64,000 nt of DNA, taken from Sphingomonas sp. UBA978 (GTDB lineage: Bacteria; Pseudomonadota; Alphaproteobacteria; Sphingomonadales; Sphingomonadaceae). This document shows, piece after piece, positions 7,540-16,085 of this stretch. Where the stretch lies: NCBI RefSeq assembly GCF_002292295.1, contig NZ_DBBS01000003.1, positions 62,001 to 126,000 on the forward strand, in the 5' to 3' direction. The stretch's first letter is position 1. Each line of letters opens with the position of its first letter. The notes under the pieces were generated by a model. It did no database searches, was not told the origin of the DNA, and saw only the letters and a program-made list of their open reading frames with translations. The position numbers and the translations under genes are program-made.

Positions 7540-7800
7540 TCAATTCCTCCGGTCGAGCTGATAGGTGGTCGGCTGAGCGCTCAGGCTCGGCTTGAAGTCG
7601 GGGTTGTCGGCGGCGACGATCCGCTCGACGGTGTTGACGCGTTCCTCGAGGCGGCGGGCGAGATTGAACATCTCGTCGAGCAGCTTCTCGTCCTCGTCGG
7701 TGATCTTGGGCGCCTGCTTCCACTTGGTGACATAATGGAAGATCAACCAGGGCAGGCCGATCAGCGCGAGGAAGATTGCCAGGACTCCTTCGAAGTTCAT
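7540..7800 (-). CDS. pspB: Envelope stress response membrane protein PspB
   Basis: 86 residues: an N-terminal membrane helix ('VLAIFLALIGLPWLIFHYVT', about 6-25), a lysine-rich junction, then 'LLDEMFNLARRLEERVNTVERIVAADNPDFK'. The 'L.ERV.T.ERI..ADNP.F' ending is the PspB signature. PspB works with PspC to relieve PspA inhibition of PspF. Only 1 base separates it from the pspA stop. Confidence 0.9.
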   Translation of the reverse strand: MNFEGVLAIFLALIGLPWLIFHYVTKWKQAPKITDEDEKLLDEMFNLARRLEERVNTVERIVAADNPDFKPSLSAQPTTYQLDRRN

Positions 7801-7801
7801 C

Positions 7802-8479
7802 TCAACCCTCCCCGCCGGTGCCGCGGCCCAGACGCGCCTTCAGCGCGGCGAGTTCGGCGTCGACCTTGTCGCCCTGCCGCAGCTCGGCGATCTCTTCCTC
7901 CAGCGTCTTCGGCACGCCCAGTCCCAGCGCCTCGGCGCGGCCCTCGGCATCGTCGACGCGGCGTTCGAGGATGTCGAAGCGGCTGAACGCCTCGTGCGTC
8001 TTCGGACCGGCGTACATCTCGCGCAGGCGGTAGCGGTTGTTCGCGCTCTCCAGCCGGGTCTGCACGTTCGACTGCTTGGCGCGCGCCTCGGACAGCTTCT
8101 TCTGGAGCTTGGCGATATCCTCTTCCGACGCGCGCAGCGCATCGTCGAGCACCTTCACCTCGATCATCAGCTGCTCGGCCATGTCGGCGGCCTTCTGCTT
8201 CTCGCCGAGCGCGGCCTTGGCGAGATCCTCGCGGTCCTTGCTCAGCGCCAGTTCGGCCTTTTCCATCCAGTTCGCCTGGAGCTGGTCGAGCTTGTTGATG
8301 TGGCGGCGCATCTCCTTCTGGTCGGCGATCGTGCGCGCCGCACTGGCGCGGACCTCGACCAGCGTCTCCTCCATCTCGAGGATAATCATGCGGATCATCT
8401 TCGCCGGGTCTTCCGCCTTTTCGAGCAGGTCGGCGAAGTTGGCGGCGACGATATCGCGGGTGCGGGAGAAAATGCCCAT
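7802..8479 (-). CDS. pspA: Phage shock protein A (PspA/IM30)
   Basis: 225 residues starting 'MGIFSRTRDIVAANFADLLE', the standard PspA amphipathic N-terminus, followed by long coiled-coil helices ('MIRMIILEMEETLVEVR', 'RLRE', 'SRFDILERRVDDAEGRAEA'). PspA binds stressed inner membrane and stops proton leakage, and in the resting state binds and inhibits PspF. The start at 8479 was chosen by family alignment; the longer open frame reaching 8884 covers the promoter region and is rejected. It is followed directly by pspB. Confidence 0.95.
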   Translation of the reverse strand: MGIFSRTRDIVAANFADLLEKAEDPAKMIRMIILEMEETLVEVRASAARTIADQKEMRRHINKLDQLQANWMEKAELALSKDREDLAKAALGEKQKAADMAEQLMIEVKVLDDALRASEEDIAKLQKKLSEARAKQSNVQTRLESANNRYRLREMYAGPKTHEAFSRFDILERRVDDAEGRAEALGLGVPKTLEEEIAELRQGDKVDAELAALKARLGRGTGGEG

Positions 8480-8550
8480 CGTGATCTGTGCTCCTGGTAA
8501 CATGGCCGGGGCGGAGCGAGGGAAATCGGCCCGCCCCGGTTTGGGGCCGC

Positions 8551-8694
8551 TTATGCCGTGAGGCGGGCGGCCTTGACGACGGTCGCGTCGTTCACGCCGG
8601 TCGCCGGACCCACCGCGCCAGCGACGCAGAGCGCGCTGAACAGGGCCGTGCAGACGATGGCGGCGAACTTGCGACCGATCTCGGAATTGAACAT
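8551..8694 (-). CDS. Short hydrophobic peptide at the head of the psp operon
   Basis: 47 residues, 'MFNSEIGRKFAAIVCTALFS...GVNDATVVKAARLTA', with a strong ribosome binding site (ggaggtttc just upstream on the minus strand). Residues 9-27 form a hydrophobic segment that could be a signal peptide or membrane anchor. It is the first frame after the sigma-54 promoter at 8752-8767 and precedes pspA by 71 bases. I do not recognise the family. The good ribosome binding site, promoter position and codon bias make it likely to be translated. Confidence 0.65.
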   Translation of the reverse strand: MFNSEIGRKFAAIVCTALFSALCVAGAVGPATGVNDATVVKAARLTA

Positions 8695-8751
8695 GGAAAC
8701 CTCCTGAATACTGAACCTTGTCACCACCGTGCGGCGGTATGCCAGTAGCAT

Positions 8752-8767
8752 TGCATGGGTCGTGCCA
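8752..8767 (-). promoter_or_regulatory. Sigma-54 (RpoN) promoter of the psp operon
   Basis: Read on the minus strand the sequence is tggcac-gaccc-atgca. This matches the -24/-12 consensus TGGCAC-N5-TTGCA with a single mismatch and correct GG/GC spacing. Transcription would start about 12 bases downstream, near 8740, reading into the small peptide gene and pspA. The divergent gene encodes PspF, the matching enhancer-binding activator. Confidence 0.85.
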
Positions 8768-8775
8768 ATTCCGAG

Positions 8776-8795
8776 AATGGCGGAAATCAGCCATT
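8776..8795. promoter_or_regulatory. Candidate PspF upstream activating site
   Basis: Inverted repeat aatggc (8776-8781) / gccatt (8790-8795) with an 8-base spacer, just upstream of the sigma-54 promoter and between it and pspF. PspF of enterobacteria binds upstream activating sequences in exactly this interval and also represses its own gene from there. The assignment is by position and symmetry only. Confidence 0.5.
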
Positions 8796-8868
8796 TCCCG
8801 GTGTATTATCCGCATGAACCACGGATGAACGCTTGCGTAACCTTGGCATTTTACGCCAGAAGTTGGCG

Positions 8869-9933
<1,065 letters not shown>

Positions 9934-9970
9934 CGCTTGCGTAACGGGCGGGGAGCGTTAGGCCGCGTTT

Positions 9971-9982
9971 CGCGTTAACGCG
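9971..9982. promoter_or_regulatory. Perfect 12-base palindrome upstream of the superoxide dismutase gene
   Basis: cgcgttaacgcg is self-complementary and lies 41 bases before the sod start codon, upstream of its aaaggagc ribosome binding site. It could be an operator or part of the promoter. No regulator is identified. Confidence 0.35.
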
Positions 9983-10022
9983 GGGACGACATCGTCCCAC
10001 CTTCTCGAAAGGAGCCTTTTCC

Positions 10023-10628
10023 ATGGCATTCGAACTTCCGCCGCTGCCGTACGCCTATGACGCGCTGGAGCCGGTCATCTCCAAGGAGACGATGACCTTC
10101 CATCACGACAAGCATCACGCCGCCTATACCGCCAAGCTCAACGAGGGCGTCGCCGCCGATCCCAAGCTGGAAGGCAAGTCGATCGAGGACATCCTCGGCA
10201 TGATCTCGACGCTGCCGCCGCTGGTCCGCAACAACGGCGGCGGCTTCTGGAACCACGATTTCTTCTGGAAGATCATGGGGCCGAAGGGCTCGACCCAGCC
10301 GTCGGGCGCGCTCAAGGACGCGATCGACGCCTATGGCGGCCTCGACAAGCTGAAGGACGATTTCAACACCAAGGGCGCCGGCCAGTTCGGCTCGGGCTGG
10401 GCCTGGGTCATCAAGGATGCCGGCGGCGCGCTCAAGGTCACCTCGACGCCGAATCAGGACAATCCCCTGATGGACGACGCCAAGGAGCCGGGCACGCCGA
10501 TCCTCGGTAACGACGTGTGGGAGCACGCTTATTACCTGACCTACATGAACGACCGCCCCGGTTATCTGAAGGCGTGGTGGGACGTCGTGAACTGGGACGA
10601 AGCCGGCAAGCGTTTCGACGCGGCATAA
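10023..10628 (+). CDS. sodB: Superoxide dismutase [Fe/Mn family], Mn-type signature
   Basis: 201 residues, the normal size. Metal ligands H27, H78, D164 and H168 are in place ('MTFHHDKHH', 'FWNHDFFW', 'DVWEHAYY'). It converts superoxide to oxygen and peroxide in the cytoplasm. Residues that usually separate Mn from Fe enzymes look Mn-like: glycine-rich 'NNGGGFWNH' and Q145 in 'TPNQDNPL', where Fe enzymes carry the active-site glutamine near residue 70. It may therefore be manganese-dependent or cambialistic, although alphaproteobacterial homologues are often annotated sodB. A good ribosome binding site precedes the ATG. Confidence 0.92.
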   Translation: MAFELPPLPYAYDALEPVISKETMTFHHDKHHAAYTAKLNEGVAADPKLEGKSIEDILGMISTLPPLVRNNGGGFWNHDFFWKIMGPKGSTQPSGALKDAIDAYGGLDKLKDDFNTKGAGQFGSGWAWVIKDAGGALKVTSTPNQDNPLMDDAKEPGTPILGNDVWEHAYYLTYMNDRPGYLKAWWDVVNWDEAGKRFDAA

Positions 10629-10635
10629 GGTTTGG

Positions 10636-10666
10636 GAGGGGCGGCATGGCGACGTGTCGCCCCCTC
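10636..10666 (+). terminator. Possible terminator hairpin after sod
   Basis: gaggggcg and a near-complementary cgccccctc form a GC-rich stem just after the sod stop. There is no clear T-run, so termination efficiency is uncertain. Confidence 0.35.
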
Positions 10667-10683
10667 ATTCGTCGCCTTTCATC

Positions 10684-10760
10684 GTCATTGCGAGCGTAGC
10701 GAAGCCATCCAGAGCGTCTTGGTCCGGCTCTAGATCGCTTCGCTACGCTCTCAATGGTGA
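10684..10760. repeat. Palindromic repeat of family A, third copy
   Basis: The left arm gtcattgcgagcgtagcgaa (10684-10703, continuing to 10714) pairs with the right arm ending ctacgctctcaatggtga (to 10760). The arms are slightly diverged from the copy at 4956-5072. It sits between the 3' ends of sod and yciB, immediately beside the yciB stop codon. Confidence 0.8.
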
Positions 10761-10762
10761 GG

Positions 10763-11440
10763 CTATTCCACCGGTACGTCCGGCGCGTCGCCCACGCTCA
10801 ACCCGTGCCGCAGCAGCATCGGGATGTTGGCGAAGGCGAACAGCAGGGTCAGCGGGATCGCCCCCCACAGCTTGAACCCGACCCAGAAATCCCAGTTGGT
10901 GTTGCGCCACACCGCCTCGTTGAGCGCCGCCATGGCAAGGAAGAACAGCGCCCAGTTGCGCGTCAGCTTGCGCCACCCGTCGGCGGTCAGCCCCGGGTAG
11001 GCGGTGCCGAGCAGCCCCTGCAGCAGCGGCCGCCCGGTCAGCAGCCCGAACCCCAGCACCGCGGCGAACATGCCGTAGACGAAGCTGGGCTTCATCTGGA
11101 TGAACCGGGGATCATGGAAATAGACGGTCAGCCCGCCGAACACGACGACGAACCCCCCGGAAATCCACAGCATCGGCGAGATATGGCCGAGCCGCGTCTT
11201 CGACACGACCATCGCGATCACCGTCGCGACGACGAAGGCGGTGGTCGCGACGATCACCTTCGCGATGACCAGCGCCCCCGCCCGGTCGAGGTCGGACAGG
11301 AAGCCCGTGCCCGATGCCACCAATCGCATCGCGAGGGTCGCGGGGAACAGGAAATTGACCGCGAAGAACACGAGCAGCGGCCCGTATTCGACCCCCATCC
11401 GCAGGCCGGGGGACGACGGCGACTGGCCCGGGGCGTTCAC
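10763..11440 (-). CDS. yciB: Inner membrane protein YciB / septation protein A
   Basis: 225 residues with five to six predicted membrane segments ('LLVFFAVNFLFPATL', 'VIVATTAFVVATVIAMVV', 'GFVVVFGGLTVYF', 'GMFAAVLGFGLLTG', 'WALFFLAMAALNEAVW', 'AIPLTLLFAFANIPML'). The motifs 'VYFHDPRFIQMKPS' and 'NEAVWRN' are typical of the YciB/IspZ family, linked to envelope integrity and septation. Its start overlaps the ftsY stop by 4 bases, placing it third in an mtaB-ftsY-yciB operon. Confidence 0.92.
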   Translation of the reverse strand: MNAPGQSPSSPGLRMGVEYGPLLVFFAVNFLFPATLAMRLVASGTGFLSDLDRAGALVIAKVIVATTAFVVATVIAMVVSKTRLGHISPMLWISGGFVVVFGGLTVYFHDPRFIQMKPSFVYGMFAAVLGFGLLTGRPLLQGLLGTAYPGLTADGWRKLTRNWALFFLAMAALNEAVWRNTNWDFWVGFKLWGAIPLTLLFAFANIPMLLRHGLSVGDAPDVPVE

Positions 11441-12375
11441 TTCCGCCCCCCCGCATCGACTCCGGCGATGATCCGCGCGACCTCGTTGGCATCGAACGGG
11501 CGCAGGTCGGTCATGCCCTCGCCGACGCCGATCGCATGGATCGGCAGGCCGTATTTCTCCGCCGCCGCGACCAGCACGCCGCCGCGCGCGGTGCCGTCGA
11601 GCTTGGTCATCACCAGCCCGGTGACGCCGGCGACCTCCTTGAACACCTCGATCTGGCTCAGCGCGTTCTGGCCGGTGGTCGCGTCGAGCACGAGCACCAC
11701 GTCATGCGGGCTCGCCGGGTTGATCCGCCCGAGCACGCGGCGGATCTTGGCGAGCTCGTCCATCAGCTCGCGCTTGTTCTGCAGGCGGCCGGCGGTGTCG
11801 ACGATCAGCACGTCGATGCCCGTCTCGGTCGCCTTCTTGACCGCGTCCCACACCACGCCGGCGGCGTCGCCGCCCTCCGGCCCGGTGACGATCGGCACGC
11901 CGACCCGGTCCGCCCAGGTGCGCAGCTGGCCGATCGCCGCGGCGCGGAACGTGTCGCCCGCCGCCAGCATCACCCCGTAATCCTGCTCCATCAGCAGATG
12001 CGCGAGCTTGGCGATCGTCGTTGTCTTGCCCGATCCGTTGACGCCGATCACCAGGATCACCTGCGGCCGTGGAAAGGCGGTGACCTCCAGCGGCGTCGCG
12101 ACGCGCGCCAGCGCCTTCTCGACCTCTTCCGCGACGACGAGCCGGATGCCCAGCTCCTCCATGTTGCGTTCGAACGTCCCCTCGGCCAGGCGCGTGCGGA
12201 TCTTGCCCGCGGTGTCCGGGCCCAGATCGGACGCGATCAGCGCCTCCTCGATCTCGTCCAGCGTCTCCTCGTCCAGCCGCGCGCCGCCGAGGCCGGCGAG
12301 ATTGCCGACCAGCCGGTCCGACGTCTTCCTGAAGCCGCCGAGCAGCCGTTCGTGCCAGGTGGGGGTGGTGCTCAT
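11437..12375 (-). CDS. ftsY: Signal recognition particle receptor FtsY
   Basis: 312 residues. The N domain (about 15-95) leads into the GTPase G domain: Walker A 'GVNGSGKT' (111-118), 'DTFRAAA', 'DTAGRLQNK' and 'TKLDGTARGG'. FtsY docks ribosome-SRP complexes at the membrane translocon together with Ffh, which is encoded at 14551. The acidic A domain seen in E. coli is essentially absent, as usual in many alphaproteobacteria. It overlaps mtaB upstream and yciB downstream by 4 bases each. Confidence 0.95.
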   Translation of the reverse strand: MSTTPTWHERLLGGFRKTSDRLVGNLAGLGGARLDEETLDEIEEALIASDLGPDTAGKIRTRLAEGTFERNMEELGIRLVVAEEVEKALARVATPLEVTAFPRPQVILVIGVNGSGKTTTIAKLAHLLMEQDYGVMLAAGDTFRAAAIGQLRTWADRVGVPIVTGPEGGDAAGVVWDAVKKATETGIDVLIVDTAGRLQNKRELMDELAKIRRVLGRINPASPHDVVLVLDATTGQNALSQIEVFKEVAGVTGLVMTKLDGTARGGVLVAAAEKYGLPIHAIGVGEGMTDLRPFDANEVARIIAGVDAGGRK

Positions 12376-13634
12376 ACCGTTGTTCCGATGAGATAGGTGT
12401 CTGTCGCGGCCGTGATGCGGACGCCGACGATGTCGCCCGGACGGGCATGGTTAAGCGTGGCGGACGATGCGGGGGTGGACAGGCGCACCTCCGCGAAATT
12501 CCCCGCATGGCCGCGGTCGCCGGGCCGTTCGAGCAGCACGTCCTGCACGCGGCCGACCTGCCGCGCCAGCCATGCCGCCCTGCGCGCCGCCGCCGCCGCG
12601 CGCAGCCGCCCGGCCCGCGACCGGATCGCCGCACCGTCGACCTGCGGCATCCGCGCCGCCGGCGTACCGGCGCGCGGCGAATAGGGAAAGATGTGCGCAT
12701 GGACGATGTCCGCATCGTCGATCAGCGCGAGCGTATCGGCGAACATCGCCTCGTCCTCGGTCGGGAAGCCCGCGATCAGGTCCGCGCCGATCGCGATATC
12801 GGGCCGCGCCGCCTGCAACCGCCGCACCACGTCGACCGCCTGTGCGCGGCTGTGACGCCGCTTCATCCGCTTGAGGATCAGGTCGCTGCCCGCCTGAAAC
12901 GACAGATGGAGGTGCGGCATCACCCGGGCGTCGCCGGTGACGATCGCGAACAATCGGTCGTCGATCTCGATCGAATCGAGCGACGACAGCCGCAACCGCC
13001 GCAACGCGGGCACATGGCGCAGGATGCGCTCGACCAGCAGCCCCAGCGTCGGCGCGCCGGGCAGATCGTGGCCGTAGCTGGTCAGGTCGACCCCGGTCAG
13101 CACCACCTCGTGATGCCCGGCATCGACCAGCCCGGCAATCCGGTCGACCACCGCGCCGGCCGGCACCGACCGGCTCGGGCCGCGCCCGAAGGGAATCGCG
13201 CAGAAGGTGCAGCGATGGTCGCAGCCGTTCTGCACCTCGACGAACGCGCGCGCGTGGCTGCCGAAGCTTGCCGCGAGGTGCGGCGCGGTGTCGCGCAGCT
13301 GCATGATGTCGCCGACCACGACCGGCTCGGCGCTGGCCCAGGCGGCAGGCGACAGCTTGTCGCCATTGCCGATCACCCGGTCCACCTCGGGCATCGCGGC
13401 GAAGCCCTGCGGATCGATCTGCGCGGCACAGCCGGTGACGACCAGCTCGGCGCCCGGCCGGTCGCGCCGCGCCCGCCGGATCGCGCTGCGCGTCGCCTTC
13501 ACCGCGGCGTTGGTGACCGCGCAGGAATTGACTACGACCGTATCCCGTCCCGCGATCAGCGCGCGGATCGTTTCGCTCTCGGCGATGTTGAGACGGCAGC
13601 CGAGGGAAATCACCTCTGGCGCAGGAGCATGCAT
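12372..13634 (-). CDS. mtaB: tRNA (N6-threonylcarbamoyladenosine-37 C2) methylthiotransferase MtaB
   Basis: 420 residues. The MTTase N-terminal domain has cysteines C13, C38 and C69 for one 4Fe-4S cluster. The radical SAM domain has C138, C142 and C145 ('NGCDHRCTFCAIPFGRG'). The short name-type 'EVISLGCRLNIAESE' start distinguishes MtaB from MiaB and RimO. A TRAM-like end follows. It adds a methylthio group to t6A37 in tRNAs that read ANN codons. The start codon lies in the 7-base sequence atgcatg shared with the divergent DUF924 gene. The gene leads the mtaB-ftsY-yciB operon. Confidence 0.9.
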   Translation of the reverse strand: MHAPAPEVISLGCRLNIAESETIRALIAGRDTVVVNSCAVTNAAVKATRSAIRRARRDRPGAELVVTGCAAQIDPQGFAAMPEVDRVIGNGDKLSPAAWASAEPVVVGDIMQLRDTAPHLAASFGSHARAFVEVQNGCDHRCTFCAIPFGRGPSRSVPAGAVVDRIAGLVDAGHHEVVLTGVDLTSYGHDLPGAPTLGLLVERILRHVPALRRLRLSSLDSIEIDDRLFAIVTGDARVMPHLHLSFQAGSDLILKRMKRRHSRAQAVDVVRRLQAARPDIAIGADLIAGFPTEDEAMFADTLALIDDADIVHAHIFPYSPRAGTPAARMPQVDGAAIRSRAGRLRAAAAARRAAWLARQVGRVQDVLLERPGDRGHAGNFAEVRLSTPASSATLNHARPGDIVGVRITAATDTYLIGTTV

Positions 13635-14208
13635 GCCGCGCGATCTAATCGACCGACACGGTCAAGTCCATGACATGTCCGCCGCCGTCCTCGACTTTTG
13701 GTTCGGGATGACCACCGAACAGCATTTCGCCAGGGACGAGGCGCTCGACCGGACGATCGCGGATCGTTTCGGCGCGGTGCGCGACGGCGTGTTGCGCGGC
13801 CGGGCGGAGGGCTGGCGCGACGATCCCGACACCGTGCTCGCCGCGATCATCCTGCTCGACCAGTTCTCGCGCAACATCCACCGCGGCACGCCCGAAGCCT
13901 TCGCCGCCGACGGCCTCGCGGTCGAACTGACCCTGTCGGCGATCGAGCGCGGCTGGGAGGATCGCTACCCGCCCGATCGCCGGGTCTTCCTCTACATGCC
14001 GCTGATGCACGCGGAGGACATGGCGATGCAGGACCTGTCCGTCGCCAAGTTCGAGGCGCTCGGCATCGATGAGAATATCGCCTTCGCCCGCGATCACCGC
14101 GACGTAATTGCGCAATATGGCCGTTTCCCCAGCCGCAACGCAGCGCTCGGGCGGCAATCGACCGAGGCGGAGCAGGCCTATCTCGCGCGACCGGATGCCG
14201 GCTGGTAA
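13633..14208 (+). CDS. DUF924 family protein
   Basis: 191 residues from the ATG at 13633, which has an aggag ribosome binding site 5 bases upstream; a second ATG at 13675 would give 177 residues and also fits the family start 'AVLDFWFG'. DUF924 hallmarks are 'ILLDQFSRNIHRGTPEAFAAD', 'RVFLYMPLMHAEDMAMQD' and 'YGRFPSRNAALGR'. The family is helical, often TPR-like; its function is not established. It is divergent from mtaB with overlapping start codons. Confidence 0.85.
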   Translation: MPRDLIDRHGQVHDMSAAVLDFWFGMTTEQHFARDEALDRTIADRFGAVRDGVLRGRAEGWRDDPDTVLAAIILLDQFSRNIHRGTPEAFAADGLAVELTLSAIERGWEDRYPPDRRVFLYMPLMHAEDMAMQDLSVAKFEALGIDENIAFARDHRDVIAQYGRFPSRNAALGRQSTEAEQAYLARPDAGW

Positions 14209-14274
14209 TCGGATGAAGTGCGGGGTGACGTTGGGGCAAGGGGGCGAGGTTTGCCCACGCCGTCCTCTCTGCTT

Positions 14275-14368
14275 GTCATTCCCGCGAAGGCGGGAATCCA
14301 TATTGGCTGGCCGTGCGGCTCGTTCGGTGAGCGTCGCGACTATAGATCTCCGCCTCCGCGGGGATGAC
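14275..14368. repeat. Inverted-repeat element of family B
   Basis: Left arm gtcattcccgcgaaggcggg (from 14275) and right arm ccgcctccgcggggatgac (to 14368) are inverted copies around a roughly 40-base interior. The 342-base gap between the DUF924 gene and ffh contains this element. It also holds a small GC hairpin at 14489-14512 followed by a short T-rich stretch, and presumably the ffh promoter. Confidence 0.7.
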
Positions 14369-14550
14369 GAAACTGGCCTGGAGGCGCCCCGCCGACAGCT
14401 GACCTTGCGTCCGCGGCCGATTTCCCCTAAGCGCTCCGAACGTTCCACCACGGAATGCGATCGATGGCGCGCCCACGGGTGCACGCTGGCCGGCGAGGTT
14501 TCGCCCGCCGGCGTCTTTTGCGTTGCGGGTATGATGAGGGTCTTGAGGCG

Positions 14551-16047
14551 ATGTTCGACAGTCTGAGCGACCGGCTTGGCGGCGTATTCGACCGCCTTCG
14601 CGGCCGTGGCGCGCTGACCGAAGCCGACGTGCGGACCGCGATGCGCGAAGTGCGCGTCGCGCTGCTCGAGGCCGACGTCGCGCTGCCCGTCGCGCGCAGC
14701 TTCGTCGACAAGGTCACCGAACAGGCGGTCGGCCAGAACGTGCTCCGCTCGGTCACGCCGGGGCAGCAGGTCGTCAAGATCGTCAACGACGCGCTGGTCG
14801 AGATGCTCGGCGCCGACGAATCGGAGCTGGAGCTGGCGGTGACGCCGCCCGCGGTGGTAATGATGGTCGGCCTGCAGGGCTCGGGCAAGACCACCACCAC
14901 CGCCAAGATCGCCAAGCGCCTCGTCGCGCGCGAGCGCAAGAAGGTGCTGATGGCGTCGCTCGACGTCAACCGCCCGAACGCGCAGGAACAGCTCGCGACG
15001 CTGGGTACGCAGATCGAGGTCGCGACGCTGCCGATCATCGCCGGCCAGCAGCCGGTCGACATCGCCCGCCGCGCGCTGCAGGCGGCGAAGCTGCAGGGCT
15101 ATGACGTCCTGATGCTCGACACCGCCGGCCGCCTCCACGTCGATCAGGCGCTGATGGACGAGATGAAGGCGGTCGCCGAGATCGCGACGCCGCAGGAGAT
15201 CCTGCTCGTCGTCGATGCGCTGACCGGCCAGGACGCGGTCAACGTCGCGCAGAACTTCTCGGATCAGGTGCCGCTGACCGGCGTGGTGCTGACCCGGATG
15301 GACGGCGACGCGCGCGGCGGCGCGGCGCTGTCGATGCGCGCCGTGACGGGGAAGCCGATCAAGTTCGCTGGCGTCGGCGAAAAGCTCGACGCGCTCGAAG
15401 CCTTCCACCCCAGCCGCGTCGCCGGCCGCATCCTTGGCATGGGCGACGTCGTCAGCCTCGTCGAGCGCGCGGCGGAATCGATCCAGCAGGAAGACGCCGA
15501 GCGGATGACCGCGCGGCTCGCCAAGGGGCAGTTCGACATGAACGACCTGCGCGGCCAGCTCGCGCAGATGCGCCGCATGGGCGGCCTCGGCGCGCTCGCG
15601 GGCATGATGCCGGGGATGAAGAAGGCGCAGGGTGCGCTCGCGACCGCGGGCGGCGACAAGATGCTGATCCACATGGACGCGATGATCGGTTCGATGACCG
15701 TCAAGGAGCGCGCCAAGCCCGAGCTTATCAACGCCAAGCGCAAGATCCGCATCGCCAAGGGCTCCGGCACCACGGTGCAGGAGATCAACAAGCTCCTGAA
15801 GATGCATCAGGAAATGTCCACCGCCATGAAGAAGATCAAGAAGATGGGCGGCTTGAAGGGCATGATGGCGATGCTCGGCAAAGGCGGCATGGGCGGCCTC
15901 GGCAATGCGCTCGGCGGCGCCGGCCTCGGCGACATGATGGACAAGGCCGGCGGCGGCCTGCCCAAGGGTCTGCCCGGCCTCGGCGGCGGTCAGGACGGCA
16001 TGCCCAAGCTGCCGCCCGGCTTCGAAAATCTTCTCAAGAAAAAGTAA
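14551..16047 (+). CDS. ffh: Signal recognition particle protein Ffh (SRP54)
   Basis: 498 residues from the ATG at 14551 ('MFDSLSDRLGGVFDRLRG'), the normal family start; the open frame reaching back to 14455 is not supported. NG domain: Walker A 'GLQGSGKTTT' (107-116), 'DVNRPNAQEQL', 'DTAGRLHVD' and 'TRMDGDARGG'. The M domain is rich in methionine and glycine ('MGGLKGMMAMLGKGGMGG'), which binds signal sequences and 4.5S RNA. It heads the rpsP-rimM region, 38 bases before rpsP, as in many alphaproteobacteria. The 4.5S RNA gene was not found here. Confidence 0.95.
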   Translation: MFDSLSDRLGGVFDRLRGRGALTEADVRTAMREVRVALLEADVALPVARSFVDKVTEQAVGQNVLRSVTPGQQVVKIVNDALVEMLGADESELELAVTPPAVVMMVGLQGSGKTTTTAKIAKRLVARERKKVLMASLDVNRPNAQEQLATLGTQIEVATLPIIAGQQPVDIARRALQAAKLQGYDVLMLDTAGRLHVDQALMDEMKAVAEIATPQEILLVVDALTGQDAVNVAQNFSDQVPLTGVVLTRMDGDARGGAALSMRAVTGKPIKFAGVGEKLDALEAFHPSRVAGRILGMGDVVSLVERAAESIQQEDAERMTARLAKGQFDMNDLRGQLAQMRRMGGLGALAGMMPGMKKAQGALATAGGDKMLIHMDAMIGSMTVKERAKPELINAKRKIRIAKGSGTTVQEINKLLKMHQEMSTAMKKIKKMGGLKGMMAMLGKGGMGGLGNALGGAGLGDMMDKAGGGLPKGLPGLGGGQDGMPKLPPGFENLLKKK

Positions 16048-16085
16048 CAACCCAACTTAAACGACTTAGAACGAAGGAATATCAC

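Noticed and set aside
8833..8868. TTG start of pspF at 8833
   Set aside because: It adds 12 residues before the family start; the ATG at 8869 gives the usual length.
14489..14512. Terminator or attenuator before ffh
   Set aside because: gccggcg/cgccggc forms a short hairpin followed by tctttt, but no transcript upstream needs it and the stem is short in a GC-rich background; kept only as a note.
13645..16050. An 801-codon minus-strand frame opposite ffh
   Set aside because: It spans the DUF924 gene, a repeat and ffh in antisense and has no recognisable domain; ffh is certain.
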